Assembly (NCBI GenBank): GCA_017483235.1
Contig: JAFULE010000215.1
Coordinates: 1-7,546, forward strand
DNA length: 7,546 nt
Reading direction: 5' to 3'
Origin: Faecalibacterium sp.
Lineage (GTDB): Bacteria; Bacillota; Clostridia; Oscillospirales; Ruminococcaceae
Shown here: positions 1 through 5,293 of the stretch, in pieces
Layout of the letters: every line of letters starts with the position of its first letter
Numbering within the stretch: position 1 is the first letter of the stretch
Program-made: the position numbers and the translations under genes
Notes under the pieces: generated by a model
What the model saw: the letters and a program-made list of their open reading frames with translations, nothing else
Told to the model about the DNA's origin: nothing
Databases searched by the model: none

Positions 1-51
1 CATCTGCACAAAAGGCAGGCGCGGTGTCCGCGGGGCATCCCTTTGCGGAAA

Positions 52-74
52 GCGAAACAAATACTTTGTTTCGC
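52..74. repeat. Perfect 10-bp inverted repeat (hairpin)
   Basis: The arms GCGAAACAAA (52-61) and TTTGTTTCGC (65-74) are perfectly complementary around a three-base loop. CCCTT (40-44) and AAGGG (75-79) can extend the stem past an eight-base bulge. The plus strand continues into GATTTTATC, a poor U-tract, so it could be a weak terminator for a plus-strand gene. On the minus strand no U-tract follows, so there it would be a leader hairpin. The function is undetermined. Confidence 0.55.
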
Positions 75-293
75 AAGGGATTTTATCACGATTACTGGGC
101 TCGTCCTTCTTTCCCAAGCAGCTGCCGGCGGGCAGTGGGTGGAAAGGGGCGTTTTTAACCGCACAGCTTACCAGCCGCGAAGTGGGATGTTTCGGCAGCG
201 AATGATGCCTGCCGCATCTGAGCTTCCATCAGGCCGTAGACGGCAGGTTCCTCCAGCGAATGTCGGAGCGAACAGCTGTGTGAACACGACGGA

Positions 294-317
294 CAACAGC
301 GCGGTTTAGTGCTGTTG
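294..317. repeat. 7-bp inverted repeat CAACAGC/GCTGTTG
   Basis: CAACAGC (294-300) and GCTGTTG (311-317) are perfectly complementary with a 10-base loop. No T-run follows on either strand, so it is not a standard terminator. It lies in the non-coding region downstream of parB and could be part of a structured leader or an operator. Confidence 0.35.
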
Positions 318-416
318 CTCCGGCGGGGGCATGCAGGTGTACGATACGAATGGCAGCGGAGGAATTTGCCGGCGTAAGGCCCGTCGACCAGCTTATCGTC
401 CGCGCCGGAATCTCCC

Positions 417-433
417 AAAAGCGGCGGCCGCTT
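417..433 (-). terminator. Weak intrinsic terminator after parB
   Basis: On the minus strand AAGCGG-CCG-CCGCTT forms a six-base-pair GC-rich stem with a three-base loop, followed by two more T residues (TTTT in total, then GGG). It starts about 11 bases past the parB stop codon. The position is right for ending the parA-parB transcript, but the U-tract is short, so termination is probably partial. Confidence 0.4.
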
Positions 434-443
434 GCCAGAATCG

Positions 444-1325
444 TTACAAACTGCTTTCTCCGGTGCGGTCGTACTTACCCAACAGGTTGGCAAAGGCTTT
501 CAGCTGCTCGTCCGAGTAAAAATGCACGGTCAGGGTACCCTTGCCGCCTTTTTTGTAGGCCACCGACACCTCGTTGCCCAGCACCTCGCGCAGGCTCAGC
601 TCCACTTCCGTGGGCAGGGCGGGGCGGGCTTTGGGCGCAGGGGGTGTTACCTCGCCCTTGGCCAGCTTTTTGCACAGCGCTTCGGCCTGCCGCACATTCA
701 GCTGGTTGTCGGCGATCAGCTGGGCGGCCTGCTCCTGCAATTCAGCGGTGGGCAAACCAAGGATCACCTTGGCATGGCCTGTGTTGATAAAGCCGGTTTT
801 CAGCAGTTCCAGCGCATTTTCGGGCAGGTTCAGCAGCCGCAGGCTGTTGGCCACTGCGCTGCGGCTTTTGCCCAGCTTTGCGGCGGCGTGCTCCTGCGTA
901 AAACCACAGCGGGTCATCAGCTCTTTGATGCCCAAAGCCTGCTCGATGGGATCCAGATCCTCGCGCTGCAGGTTTTCCACCAGCGCCAGCTCCATGGCCT
1001 GCTCGTCGGTCACATCCTTTACCACCACCGGCACCTCGGTCAGGCCGGCCAGACGGGCCGCGCGCCAGCGCCGCTCGCCTGCAATGATGATATACCCACC
1101 GGTGGGCCGGGGCCGCACCGCAATGGGCTGCAAAAGACCATGCTCGGCAATGCTGCTTGCCAGTTCGGTCAGGGCCGTGTCGTCAAAGCTTTTGCGGGGC
1201 TGGGCGGGATCGGGCTCGATCTCGCGCAGGGGCAGCTGTTCCACATGGCCGCCCTCCAGCGAAGGGGTGGCGTCTTCAAACAGGCTTTCCAGCCCGCGGC
1301 CAAGGCCGCCTTTTCCTCTTGCCAT
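444..1325 (-). CDS. parB: ParB/Spo0J chromosome partitioning CTPase
   Basis: This 293-residue protein is the centromere-binding partner of ParA. It loads at parS, binds CTP, closes into a sliding clamp and recruits SMC in the family. Visible features in order: an N-terminal LGRGLESLF segment (residues 8-16), the ParA-stimulating peptide; the CTP-binding ParB/Srx domain with GERRWRAA (83-90) and ENLQREDL (117-124); a helix-turn-helix at about 142-165 (KLGKSRSAVANSLRLLNLP); and a C-terminal dimerisation domain from about 230 that ends in TLTVHFYSDEQLKAFANLLG. DNA-contact positions carry R155, S161, N166 and G183, the ParB-type pattern rather than the Noc type. The start follows AAAGGGG (1334-1340) with eight bases of spacing. 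Only 18 bases separate it from the parA stop, so the two are almost certainly cotranscribed. Confidence 0.96.
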   Translation of the reverse strand: MARGKGGLGRGLESLFEDATPSLEGGHVEQLPLREIEPDPAQPRKSFDDTALTELASSIAEHGLLQPIAVRPRPTGGYIIIAGERRWRAARLAGLTEVPVVVKDVTDEQAMELALVENLQREDLDPIEQALGIKELMTRCGFTQEHAAAKLGKSRSAVANSLRLLNLPENALELLKTGFINTGHAKVILGLPTAELQEQAAQLIADNQLNVRQAEALCKKLAKGEVTPPAPKARPALPTEVELSLREVLGNEVSVAYKKGGKGTLTVHFYSDEQLKAFANLLGKYDRTGESSL

Positions 1326-1343
1326 AGGGTCATCCCCTTTCGG

Positions 1344-2111
1344 TTAGTCGTGTTTGTTGTTTTTCAAAAATTCCAGCGCCATGTCCATATAGGCTTCGGC
1401 GCCCTTGCCGTTGGGCTCGTAGAAATTGATGGGCTGGCCGTAGCTGGGGGCTTCGCTCAGGCGCACGGTGCGGGGCACGGTGGTTTTGTACACCTTGCTG
1501 CCAAAAAACTTTTTGACCTGCTCCACCACCTGAATGGTCAGGTTCAGCCGGCCGGAGTACATGGTAAACACCACGCCCTCCACGTCCAGATAGCGGTTGT
1601 ACTTTTTGCGCACCGTTTTCAGGGTGCTCATCAGCTCGCTCAACCCTTCCAGCGCGTAATATTCGCACTGAATGGGGATCAGCACCGTGTCGCAGGCGCA
1701 CAGGCTGTTCAGGGTAAGCAGGTCAAGGCTGGGCGGACAGTCGATGAAGATATAATCATACTCGCCCGAAACGGTGGCCAGCGCTTTGCGCAGCCGGCTT
1801 TCGCGGTTGTCCATATCCACCAGTTCCAGTGCAGCGCCTGCCAGCCGGGTGTTGGAAGGCATGACATGGGCGCGGTATTTGGTTTTCTGGATGGCATCCT
1901 TAGCCTGTGCCTCGCCGATCAGCACCTCGTAGGTGCCCACGTTCACGCTGCGCTTGGCAATGCCGTAGCCGCTGGTGGTGTTGCCCTGCGGGTCAAGGTC
2001 AACGATCAGCACCTTTTTGCCCAGCGCCGCCACACAGGAGGAAAGATTGACCGCCGTGGTGGTTTTGCCCACGCCGCCCTTCTGGTTTGCAACTGCAACA
2101 ACTTTTGCCAT
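1344..2111 (-). CDS. parA: ParA/Soj chromosome partitioning ATPase
   Basis: This 255-residue Walker-type ATPase of the MinD/ParA family uses nucleoid-bound ATP dimers and ParB-stimulated hydrolysis to move or position origins. In B. subtilis the homologue Soj also acts on DnaA. The deviant Walker A motif QKGGVGKTT (residues 10-18) has the signature lysine K11, followed by the A' motif VDLDPQGNTTSG and Walker B YIFIDCPPSL. There is no N-terminal HTH extension, so it is the short chromosomal type. The frame stays open upstream to an ATG at 2168. I place the start at 2111 because MAKVVAVANQKGG is the usual family N-terminus and GGAGGAA (2121-2127) lies nine bases before it. The gene is first in a two-gene unit with parB and has its own promoter. 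Confidence 0.96.
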   Translation of the reverse strand: MAKVVAVANQKGGVGKTTTAVNLSSCVAALGKKVLIVDLDPQGNTTSGYGIAKRSVNVGTYEVLIGEAQAKDAIQKTKYRAHVMPSNTRLAGAALELVDMDNRESRLRKALATVSGEYDYIFIDCPPSLDLLTLNSLCACDTVLIPIQCEYYALEGLSELMSTLKTVRKKYNRYLDVEGVVFTMYSGRLNLTIQVVEQVKKFFGSKVYKTTVPRTVRLSEAPSYGQPINFYEPNGKGAEAYMDMALEFLKNNKHD

Positions 2112-2120
2112 GAAACGGGG

Positions 2121-2127
2121 TTCCTCC
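2121..2127 (-). promoter_or_regulatory. Ribosome binding site that fixes the parA start
   Basis: GGAGGAA on the minus strand sits nine bases before the ATG at 2111. The alternative ATG at 2168 would add 19 residues without family similarity and lies only a few bases past the predicted transcription start near 2175, leaving no room for a leader. The internal start is therefore preferred. Confidence 0.75.
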
Positions 2128-2181
2128 GCAGAAAAATAACGTTCAGACAGAGTTTTGCACAAAAACACCTGTCAGAATCCT

Positions 2182-2210
2182 ATTATAGCACACTTGTAAA
2201 CAGTTTTGAA
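2182..2210 (-). promoter_or_regulatory. Extended -10 sigma-A promoter for parA-parB
   Basis: On the minus strand a perfect TATAAT (2182-2187) is preceded by TGC (2188-2190), giving the extended -10 form TGnTATAAT. A 17-bp spacer leads to TTCAAA (2205-2210), a four-of-six match to the -35 consensus. Transcription would begin near 2175, giving a leader of about 64 bases. The parS site lies only about 60 bp upstream, so ParB bound there and spreading could repress this promoter. That regulatory role is inference. Confidence 0.75.
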
Positions 2211-2269
2211 TTGTTTTAGCCCCGGTTTTTCGGTTTGTTTTGCCGCAAAGTTTAGTAAAAGGGCCCAAA

Positions 2270-2289
2270 AATGTTCCACGTGGAACATT
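2270..2289. promoter_or_regulatory. parS centromere site 1 (intergenic)
   Basis: A perfect 20-bp palindrome has core TGTTCCACGTGGAACA at 2272-2287, flanked by AA and TT. This is the well-known bacterial parS sequence class recognised by ParB. It differs from the common Bacillus form (TGTTTCACGTGAAACA) by a symmetric T-to-C and A-to-G pair. It lies between the noc terminator and the parA promoter, next to the gene for its binding protein. Confidence 0.93.
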
Positions 2290-2421
2290 ACACCGAAAAG
2301 ACACAGGTGAACCAAGCCGAACGGAGAATGTTTCGCCAGGCGAACGTCAAAGCGAACTGTGTTCGGGCAGCGGCGAAATATTCCACTGGGAGGGCGCGCC
2401 GTAAAGCTGTGGTTTTCAACT
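2290..2421. other. Non-coding stretch between parS and noc terminator
   Basis: Together with flanking elements this belongs to the 380-base gap between the parA start and the noc stop. No gene is supported. It holds two short inverted repeats: TTCGCC-A-GGCGAA (2332-2344) and CGAAC-TGT-GTTCG (2353-2365), plus recurrent GCGAA words. These could be protein-binding half sites near parS or chance. Neither matches the Noc consensus (ATTTCCCGGGAAAT). Confidence 0.5.
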
Positions 2422-2462
2422 AAAAACCCCGCACCACAGCCGAAACCGGCTGCAGCACGGGG
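2422..2462 (-). terminator. Strong intrinsic terminator after noc
   Basis: On the minus strand, CCCCGTGCTGCAGCCG pairs fully with CGGCTGTGGTGCGGGG (16 pairs, four of them G-U) around a GTTT loop, followed directly by TTTTT (2422-2426). It lies 29 bases after the noc stop codon. It separates noc transcription from the parS site and the parA promoter. Confidence 0.9.
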
Positions 2463-2491
2463 AATTGTTAAGGGGCTTTGTTGAGATTTGC

Positions 2492-3322
2492 TTACTGGGC
2501 CGCAGGCTCACTGCTGCCGCCCACGCAGGCTGCCGAGGTGGGGATGCGCACCGTGTATTCGATGTAACCATCCTCTTCCCTGCTGGTGGTGGTGGCGGGC
2601 ACGCCGTTTTCGGTCATCACCTTCACCGCATGGTTGATGGTGTTCAGGAAGATGCGCACATCCCGCACCATGGTCAGCTTGCGGCTTTTCTTTTTCTTTT
2701 CCAGCAGGCTTTCCACATAGGCGTCGGCGGCGCGGGCCGAAAGATTGTTGCGGGCCATGTAAGTAAGGGCCTTGTCGCGGCGGCTTTCGGGCAGCCGCAG
2801 CACCGCACGGGCGTGGCGCTCGGTCAGGCCGTTTTCCACCACAAAAGTCTGCCGCTCGGCGGTCAGCTGCAAAAGGCGCAGCTTATTGGCCAGGGTGGGC
2901 TGTGCCATGCCCAGCCGCTGGGCGGCCTCGGCCTGGGTGCAGTCCCACACTTCGATCATATCCCGGATGCCGCGGGCCTGCTCGAAGGGATTCAGATCCA
3001 TGCGCTGCAGGTTTTCGATCAGACCCATCACCACGGTTTGGCCATCCTCGTAATCCTGCACAATGGCGGGAATTTCCACCATGCCGGCCAGCTTGCAGGC
3101 GCGCAGCCGGCGCTCGCCGGCCACCAGCTCGTAGCCGGGGCCCACCGCGCAGCGGCGCACCGTAACCGGCTGCAGCAGGCCGTTTTCCCGAATGCTGGCG
3201 GCAAGGCTGTCCAGCTCGCGCTGGTCAAACACCCGCCGCGCCTGATAGGGCGAAGGCTTTACCTCGTTGATGGGCAGCAGCAGCACCTTGCCGGCGCTTT
3301 TACGAAAATCAAACAGGGCCAT
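2492..3322 (-). CDS. noc: Nucleoid occlusion protein Noc (ParB paralogue)
   Basis: This 276-residue ParB-family protein in Firmicutes binds its own DNA sites, spreads with CTP, tethers DNA to the membrane and blocks FtsZ ring assembly over the nucleoid. Visible features: the CTP-binding domain with GERRLRAC (69-76) and ENLQRMDL (103-110), a helix-turn-helix at about 128-153, and the Noc-type C-terminal domain starting RDVRIFLNTINHAVKVM, with a short Ala/Ser/Gly-rich tail. Positions that decide ParB versus Noc specificity carry Q141, K147 and R169, the Noc state. The first 15 or so residues (MALFDFRKSAG) form a much shorter tail than in B. subtilis Noc, so membrane targeting may differ. The start is set by AAAGGAG (3332-3338) with nine bases of spacing. 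A plain second ParB is the alternative call. Confidence 0.88.
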   Translation of the reverse strand: MALFDFRKSAGKVLLLPINEVKPSPYQARRVFDQRELDSLAASIRENGLLQPVTVRRCAVGPGYELVAGERRLRACKLAGMVEIPAIVQDYEDGQTVVMGLIENLQRMDLNPFEQARGIRDMIEVWDCTQAEAAQRLGMAQPTLANKLRLLQLTAERQTFVVENGLTERHARAVLRLPESRRDKALTYMARNNLSARAADAYVESLLEKKKKSRKLTMVRDVRIFLNTINHAVKVMTENGVPATTTSREEDGYIEYTVRIPTSAACVGGSSEPAAQ

Positions 3323-3392
3323 GAGAAGGCTCTCCTTTCCAAGGGATGGGTTTTATCGTCCGTTGTTTTTGTTGTCTTTCTGTGTTAGTGCA

Positions 3393-3401
3393 AGAATACC
3401 A
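3393..3401 (-). promoter_or_regulatory. Candidate extended -10 promoter for noc
   Basis: On the minus strand TGGTATTCT provides an extended -10 (TGn then TATTCT, five of six). No good -35 is seen; the nearest is a three-of-six TGCAAA at 16 bp. Transcription would start near 3386, leaving a leader of about 63 bases before noc. No terminator is evident between rsmG and noc, so noc may also receive read-through. Confidence 0.45.
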
Positions 3402-3467
3402 CAAACTGTGATATTTTGCACCAACAATCGTTCGCCCCAATTCGCGCTGCAGCGGGAAAAACCGCTG

Positions 3468-4175
3468 TCACTTCAGGGGAGATTTTGCGATTTTACCGCC
3501 GTTTCGGGGGTAAGCGGGCGGAGTTTGCGAAATCTTTTTGCATAAAATCAGGCAGCGTGCATCGCCCCCGGGCAATGTCAGAGGCCGGGTTTCCACATAC
3601 TGGCCGCCCAGCTTTTTGATGGCGCCCCGGGCTGCGGTCAGCTCGTCGGCGCCCGAAGCACCCTTCATGGCAAGGAAATTGCCCCCCACCTTTACCAGCG
3701 GCAGGCAGTATTCGGCCAGCATGGGCAGAGCAGCCACCGCGCGGGCACTGGCAAGGTCAAACTGCTCGCGCCACTGTTTTCGGGCGGCCTCTTCAGCGCG
3801 CTCTTTGGCAAACTCGACCCCGGTCAGCCCCAGCTGACCGCAGGCATACTTCAAAAAGTCCACCCGCTTGCCGGTGGGTTCCATCAGGGTCAGCTCCAGC
3901 TCGGGCTTAAAAATCTTGGTGACAATGCCGGGGAAGCCTGCCCCCGCGCCCACGTCCACCATCCGGCCGGCCACTTCGGGCTGGCTGGCAAACAGCAAAC
4001 TGTCGAGGAAATGCTTGTTCTCGATGCCTTCGGGGTCGGTGATGGCGGTCAGATTGATCTTCTGGTTGTAATCGACCAGAATTTGGGCAAAGGCGTCCAG
4101 CTGGTCCAGCTGGGTACCGGTCAGGGCAATGTTCCACGTGGAACATTTTGCTTCCAGTCGGTTTTTGTCGATCAT
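3468..4175 (-). CDS. rsmG: 16S rRNA (guanine527-N7)-methyltransferase RsmG
   Basis: RsmG (GidB) is a cytosolic S-adenosylmethionine enzyme that methylates N7 of G527 in 16S rRNA. Its loss gives low-level streptomycin resistance in several bacteria. The 235-residue product has the family landmarks: KINLTAI (39-45), KHFLDSLL (54-61), the SAM-binding loop VDVGAGAGFPGI (73-84), LMEPTGKRVDFLK (97-109), DLASARAVA (140-148) and the usual C-terminal PPAYPRNGG segment. The length is normal. The start at 4175 follows AGAGGAG (4185-4191) with nine bases of spacing. Codons 10-16 (KCSTWNI) are formed by a complete parS palindrome. The gene follows proX by 62 bases without a clear terminator, so the two may be cotranscribed. 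Confidence 0.96.
   Translation of the reverse strand: MIDKNRLEAKCSTWNIALTGTQLDQLDAFAQILVDYNQKINLTAITDPEGIENKHFLDSLLFASQPEVAGRMVDVGAGAGFPGIVTKIFKPELELTLMEPTGKRVDFLKYACGQLGLTGVEFAKERAEEAARKQWREQFDLASARAVAALPMLAEYCLPLVKVGGNFLAMKGASGADELTAARGAIKKLGGQYVETRPLTLPGGDARCLILCKKISQTPPAYPRNGGKIAKSPLK
4128..4147. promoter_or_regulatory. parS centromere site 2 (inside rsmG)
   Basis: This perfect 20-bp palindrome is identical in all 20 bases to the site at 2270-2289, with core TGTTCCACGTGGAACA at 4130-4145. It lies inside the N-terminal coding part of rsmG, where it is read as part of K-C-S-T-W-N-I. Two identical sites 1.86 kb apart, flanking noc, give ParB a clustered loading zone close to its own gene. 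Confidence 0.93.
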
Positions 4176-4237
4176 GATTGAAGTCTCCTCTCAAAAAAGG
4201 GGGTCGTATAACAAACCAGGTTTTCTGTCCCGTTGTC

Positions 4238-4789
4238 TTATTCTTCGCCTACCAACTTCACCCATGTGGGCTCGTGGCCGGTGGCAGGCAGGATCTTCTT
4301 CAGCAGGTCGGCGGTCTTGAATTTGATACTGCTGGTATTGATGCAGGGGTGGCAGGCGAACCACTCCTCCCCTTTCAGTTCCTCGTCCAGCAGCAGGCGC
4401 ACCTTGTGGTCGGCATCGTTCATCAGCCCCAGCACCGACACCGAGCCGGGGGTGATGTCCAGATATCGCTCCATGTCTTCGGCCGAGGCAAAGCTGAGCC
4501 GGGCAATACCAAGCTGGCCGCTCAGCTCTTTGGTTTTGAAGGGCTTGCCGCCCGGCATGGCCAGCAGATAGTAAGCTGTCTTTTGCCGGTTGCACAAAAA
4601 CAGATTTTTGCAGATGGTCACCCCAAGGCAGGCGTCGATGACGCTGCAGGCCTCCATGGTGTCGGCAGGTTCGTGGTCGGTGCGCTGGAAGTCGACCCCA
4701 AGGCCGTCCAAAAGGTCGTAGCTGCGTACTTCTTTTGCCAGCCGCCCGGTGCAGTCGGCGGGTCGGCCGGGGTGCAACACAATGTCCAT
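4238..4789 (-). CDS. proX: Prolyl-tRNA editing protein ProX/PrdX (Ala-tRNA(Pro) deacylase)
   Basis: This is a free-standing trans-editing enzyme of the YbaK/EbsC (INS-like) superfamily, ProXp-ala/PrdX group. Members hydrolyse alanine wrongly attached to tRNA(Pro) by prolyl-tRNA synthetase and act in the cytosol. The 183-residue protein has the family landmarks: TDHEPADTMEA (37-47), CKNLFLCN with the conserved lysine K61, YYLLAMPGGK (73-82), LGIARLSFAS (93-102), TPGSVSVLGLMND (113-125) and the HPCINTSSI strand (147-155). The length matches the family. AAAGGAGGG (4801-4809) precedes the start by 11 bases, slightly long, but no nearer start exists. It is divergent from the plus-strand regulator and sits between mnmG and rsmG, which are usually adjacent. 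The exact substrate (Ala versus another misacylated tRNA) is inferred from family. Confidence 0.9.
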   Translation of the reverse strand: MDIVLHPGRPADCTGRLAKEVRSYDLLDGLGVDFQRTDHEPADTMEACSVIDACLGVTICKNLFLCNRQKTAYYLLAMPGGKPFKTKELSGQLGIARLSFASAEDMERYLDITPGSVSVLGLMNDADHKVRLLLDEELKGEEWFACHPCINTSSIKFKTADLLKKILPATGHEPTWVKLVGEE

Positions 4790-4900
4790 AAGACGATGAA
4801 CCCTCCTTTATGTGAAACATGGCGTTTTGCAGTTTTGGTTTTCTTTGCCTGTCAGCTGTTCCTCAACACAGAAAAAATGAACAAAGCAGAAGTCCAAAAT

Positions 4901-4935
4901 TTAAATATTATTCATATTGACTTTAATATTATTTA
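4901..4935 (+). repeat. Direct repeat pair overlapping the promoter, 21-bp period
   Basis: TTAAATATTATTCA (4901-4914) and TTTAATATTATTTA (4922-4935) match at 12 of 14 positions, with the shared core AATATTATT. Their starts are 21 bp apart, two helical turns, so they present the same DNA face. They flank the -35 hexamer and fill most of the spacer of the plus-strand promoter. This is a plausible operator for the HTH protein encoded downstream, but low-complexity AT sequence could give such a match by chance. Confidence 0.45.
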
Positions 4936-4945
4936 ACTGTATACT
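4917..4945 (+). promoter_or_regulatory. Sigma-A promoter for the HTH/membrane-protein pair
   Basis: TTGACT (4917-4922, five of six) is separated by exactly 17 bp from TATACT (4940-4945, five of six). Transcription would start near 4952, about 47 bases before the HTH gene. The surroundings are strongly AT-rich compared with the GC-rich genes on either side. No equally good minus-strand promoter for proX was found in the 209-base divergent gap. Confidence 0.8.
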
Positions 4946-4985
4946 AAATTTAACAAAGATGCGATTCAACTTTAACATCAAAATC

Positions 4986-4992
4986 GAGGTGA
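4986..4992 (+). promoter_or_regulatory. Ribosome binding site that decides the HTH gene start
   Basis: GAGGTGA abuts the ATG at 4993 with no spacing but lies six bases before the in-frame ATG at 4999. Only the second start is usable by normal spacing rules. Confidence 0.75.
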
Positions 4993-4998
4993 ATGAAA

Positions 4999-5292
4999 AT
5001 GAGAACCTTTCCCCTATGGATCACAGAACTGGAGGATGACGAACTGATGTTCATCAAGCGCTTTGTAACAGCCTCCGGTTCTTTGAAAGAGATCGCCGAT
5101 GTGTACGGTGTCAGTTACCCTACCGTGCGCACAAGGCTGAACCATATTATCGAGAAGATCAGACTGAGCGAAGAAACGCAGGAGGACAGGTTTGAATCTC
5201 TGATCAAAAAGCTGGCCATCGACGGCAAGCTGGATTTTGAAGCAGGGGCCATCCTTCTGCGGGAATACCGTGCCAAAAAAGAGGAGCGATAA
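4999..5292 (+). CDS. Small HTH protein, DUF2089-like, putative regulator
   Basis: This 97-residue soluble protein has an acidic N-terminal helix (TELEDDELMFIKRFV, residues 9-23) followed by a helix-turn-helix at about 27-50: SGSLKEIADVYGVSYPTVRTRL. The arrangement and the phrase LKEIA-GVSYPTVR-RL resemble DUF2089 proteins, though the zinc-ribbon half seen in longer members is absent. The rest is a charged helix ending KKEER. It is probably a DNA-binding transcriptional regulator, perhaps of its own promoter, where a pair of direct repeats lies. The next gene starts one base after the stop codon (TAA-G-ATG), so the two are cotranscribed and probably translationally coupled. A regulator paired with a small membrane protein suggests the regulator controls, or is controlled by, the membrane partner; that is inference. 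Confidence 0.8.
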   Translation: MRTFPLWITELEDDELMFIKRFVTASGSLKEIADVYGVSYPTVRTRLNHIIEKIRLSEETQEDRFESLIKKLAIDGKLDFEAGAILLREYRAKKEER

Positions 5293-5293
5293 G

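Larger units (their letters stand above)
1..443. other. Non-coding region downstream of parB, hairpin-rich
   Basis: No convincing gene is visible on either strand. The only open frames are a plus-strand frame from a TTG at 43 and a minus-strand frame that overlaps the 3' end of parB out of frame. Neither has a ribosome binding site or a recognisable domain. The stretch holds a weak terminator next to parB (417-433), an inverted repeat at 294-317, a strong 10-bp hairpin at 52-74 and a 5-bp GC hairpin CGCGG/CCGCG at 20-32. Read on the minus strand it may be the leader of the next minus-strand gene beyond position 1. The long spacing and the ordered hairpins would fit a structured 5' leader, but no class can be assigned. 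Confidence 0.6.

Noticed and set aside
43..309. An 88-codon plus-strand frame with a hydrophobic start
   Set aside because: It begins at a TTG inside the 52-74 hairpin region without a ribosome binding site, and the later part is low-information sequence.
155..493. A 112-codon minus-strand frame downstream of parB
   Set aside because: It overlaps the parB 3' end out of frame, shows no recognisable domain, and lacks a ribosome binding site. A frameshifted parB tail was considered, but parB already has a normal C-terminal domain and length.
432..2219. A 595-codon open frame on the plus strand opposite parB and parA
   Set aside because: It is antisense to two certain genes; the His/Gln/Ala-rich translation is typical of a GC-rich shadow frame, with no domain and no ribosome binding site.
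2465..3388. A 307-codon plus-strand frame opposite noc
   Set aside because: Same composition artefact (Gly/His/Ala/Leu-rich), fully antisense to noc, and it runs through the noc ribosome binding site.
4804..4819. A degenerate third parS (TCCTTTATGTGAAACA) upstream of proX
   Set aside because: One half matches the Bacillus-type half-site, but the whole is 12 of 16 to that form and 10 of 16 to the local form, and the poor half is the proX ribosome binding site.
4178..4936. A 252-codon plus-strand frame across the proX region
   Set aside because: It is antisense to proX and ends in the divergent promoter; no coding signal of its own.
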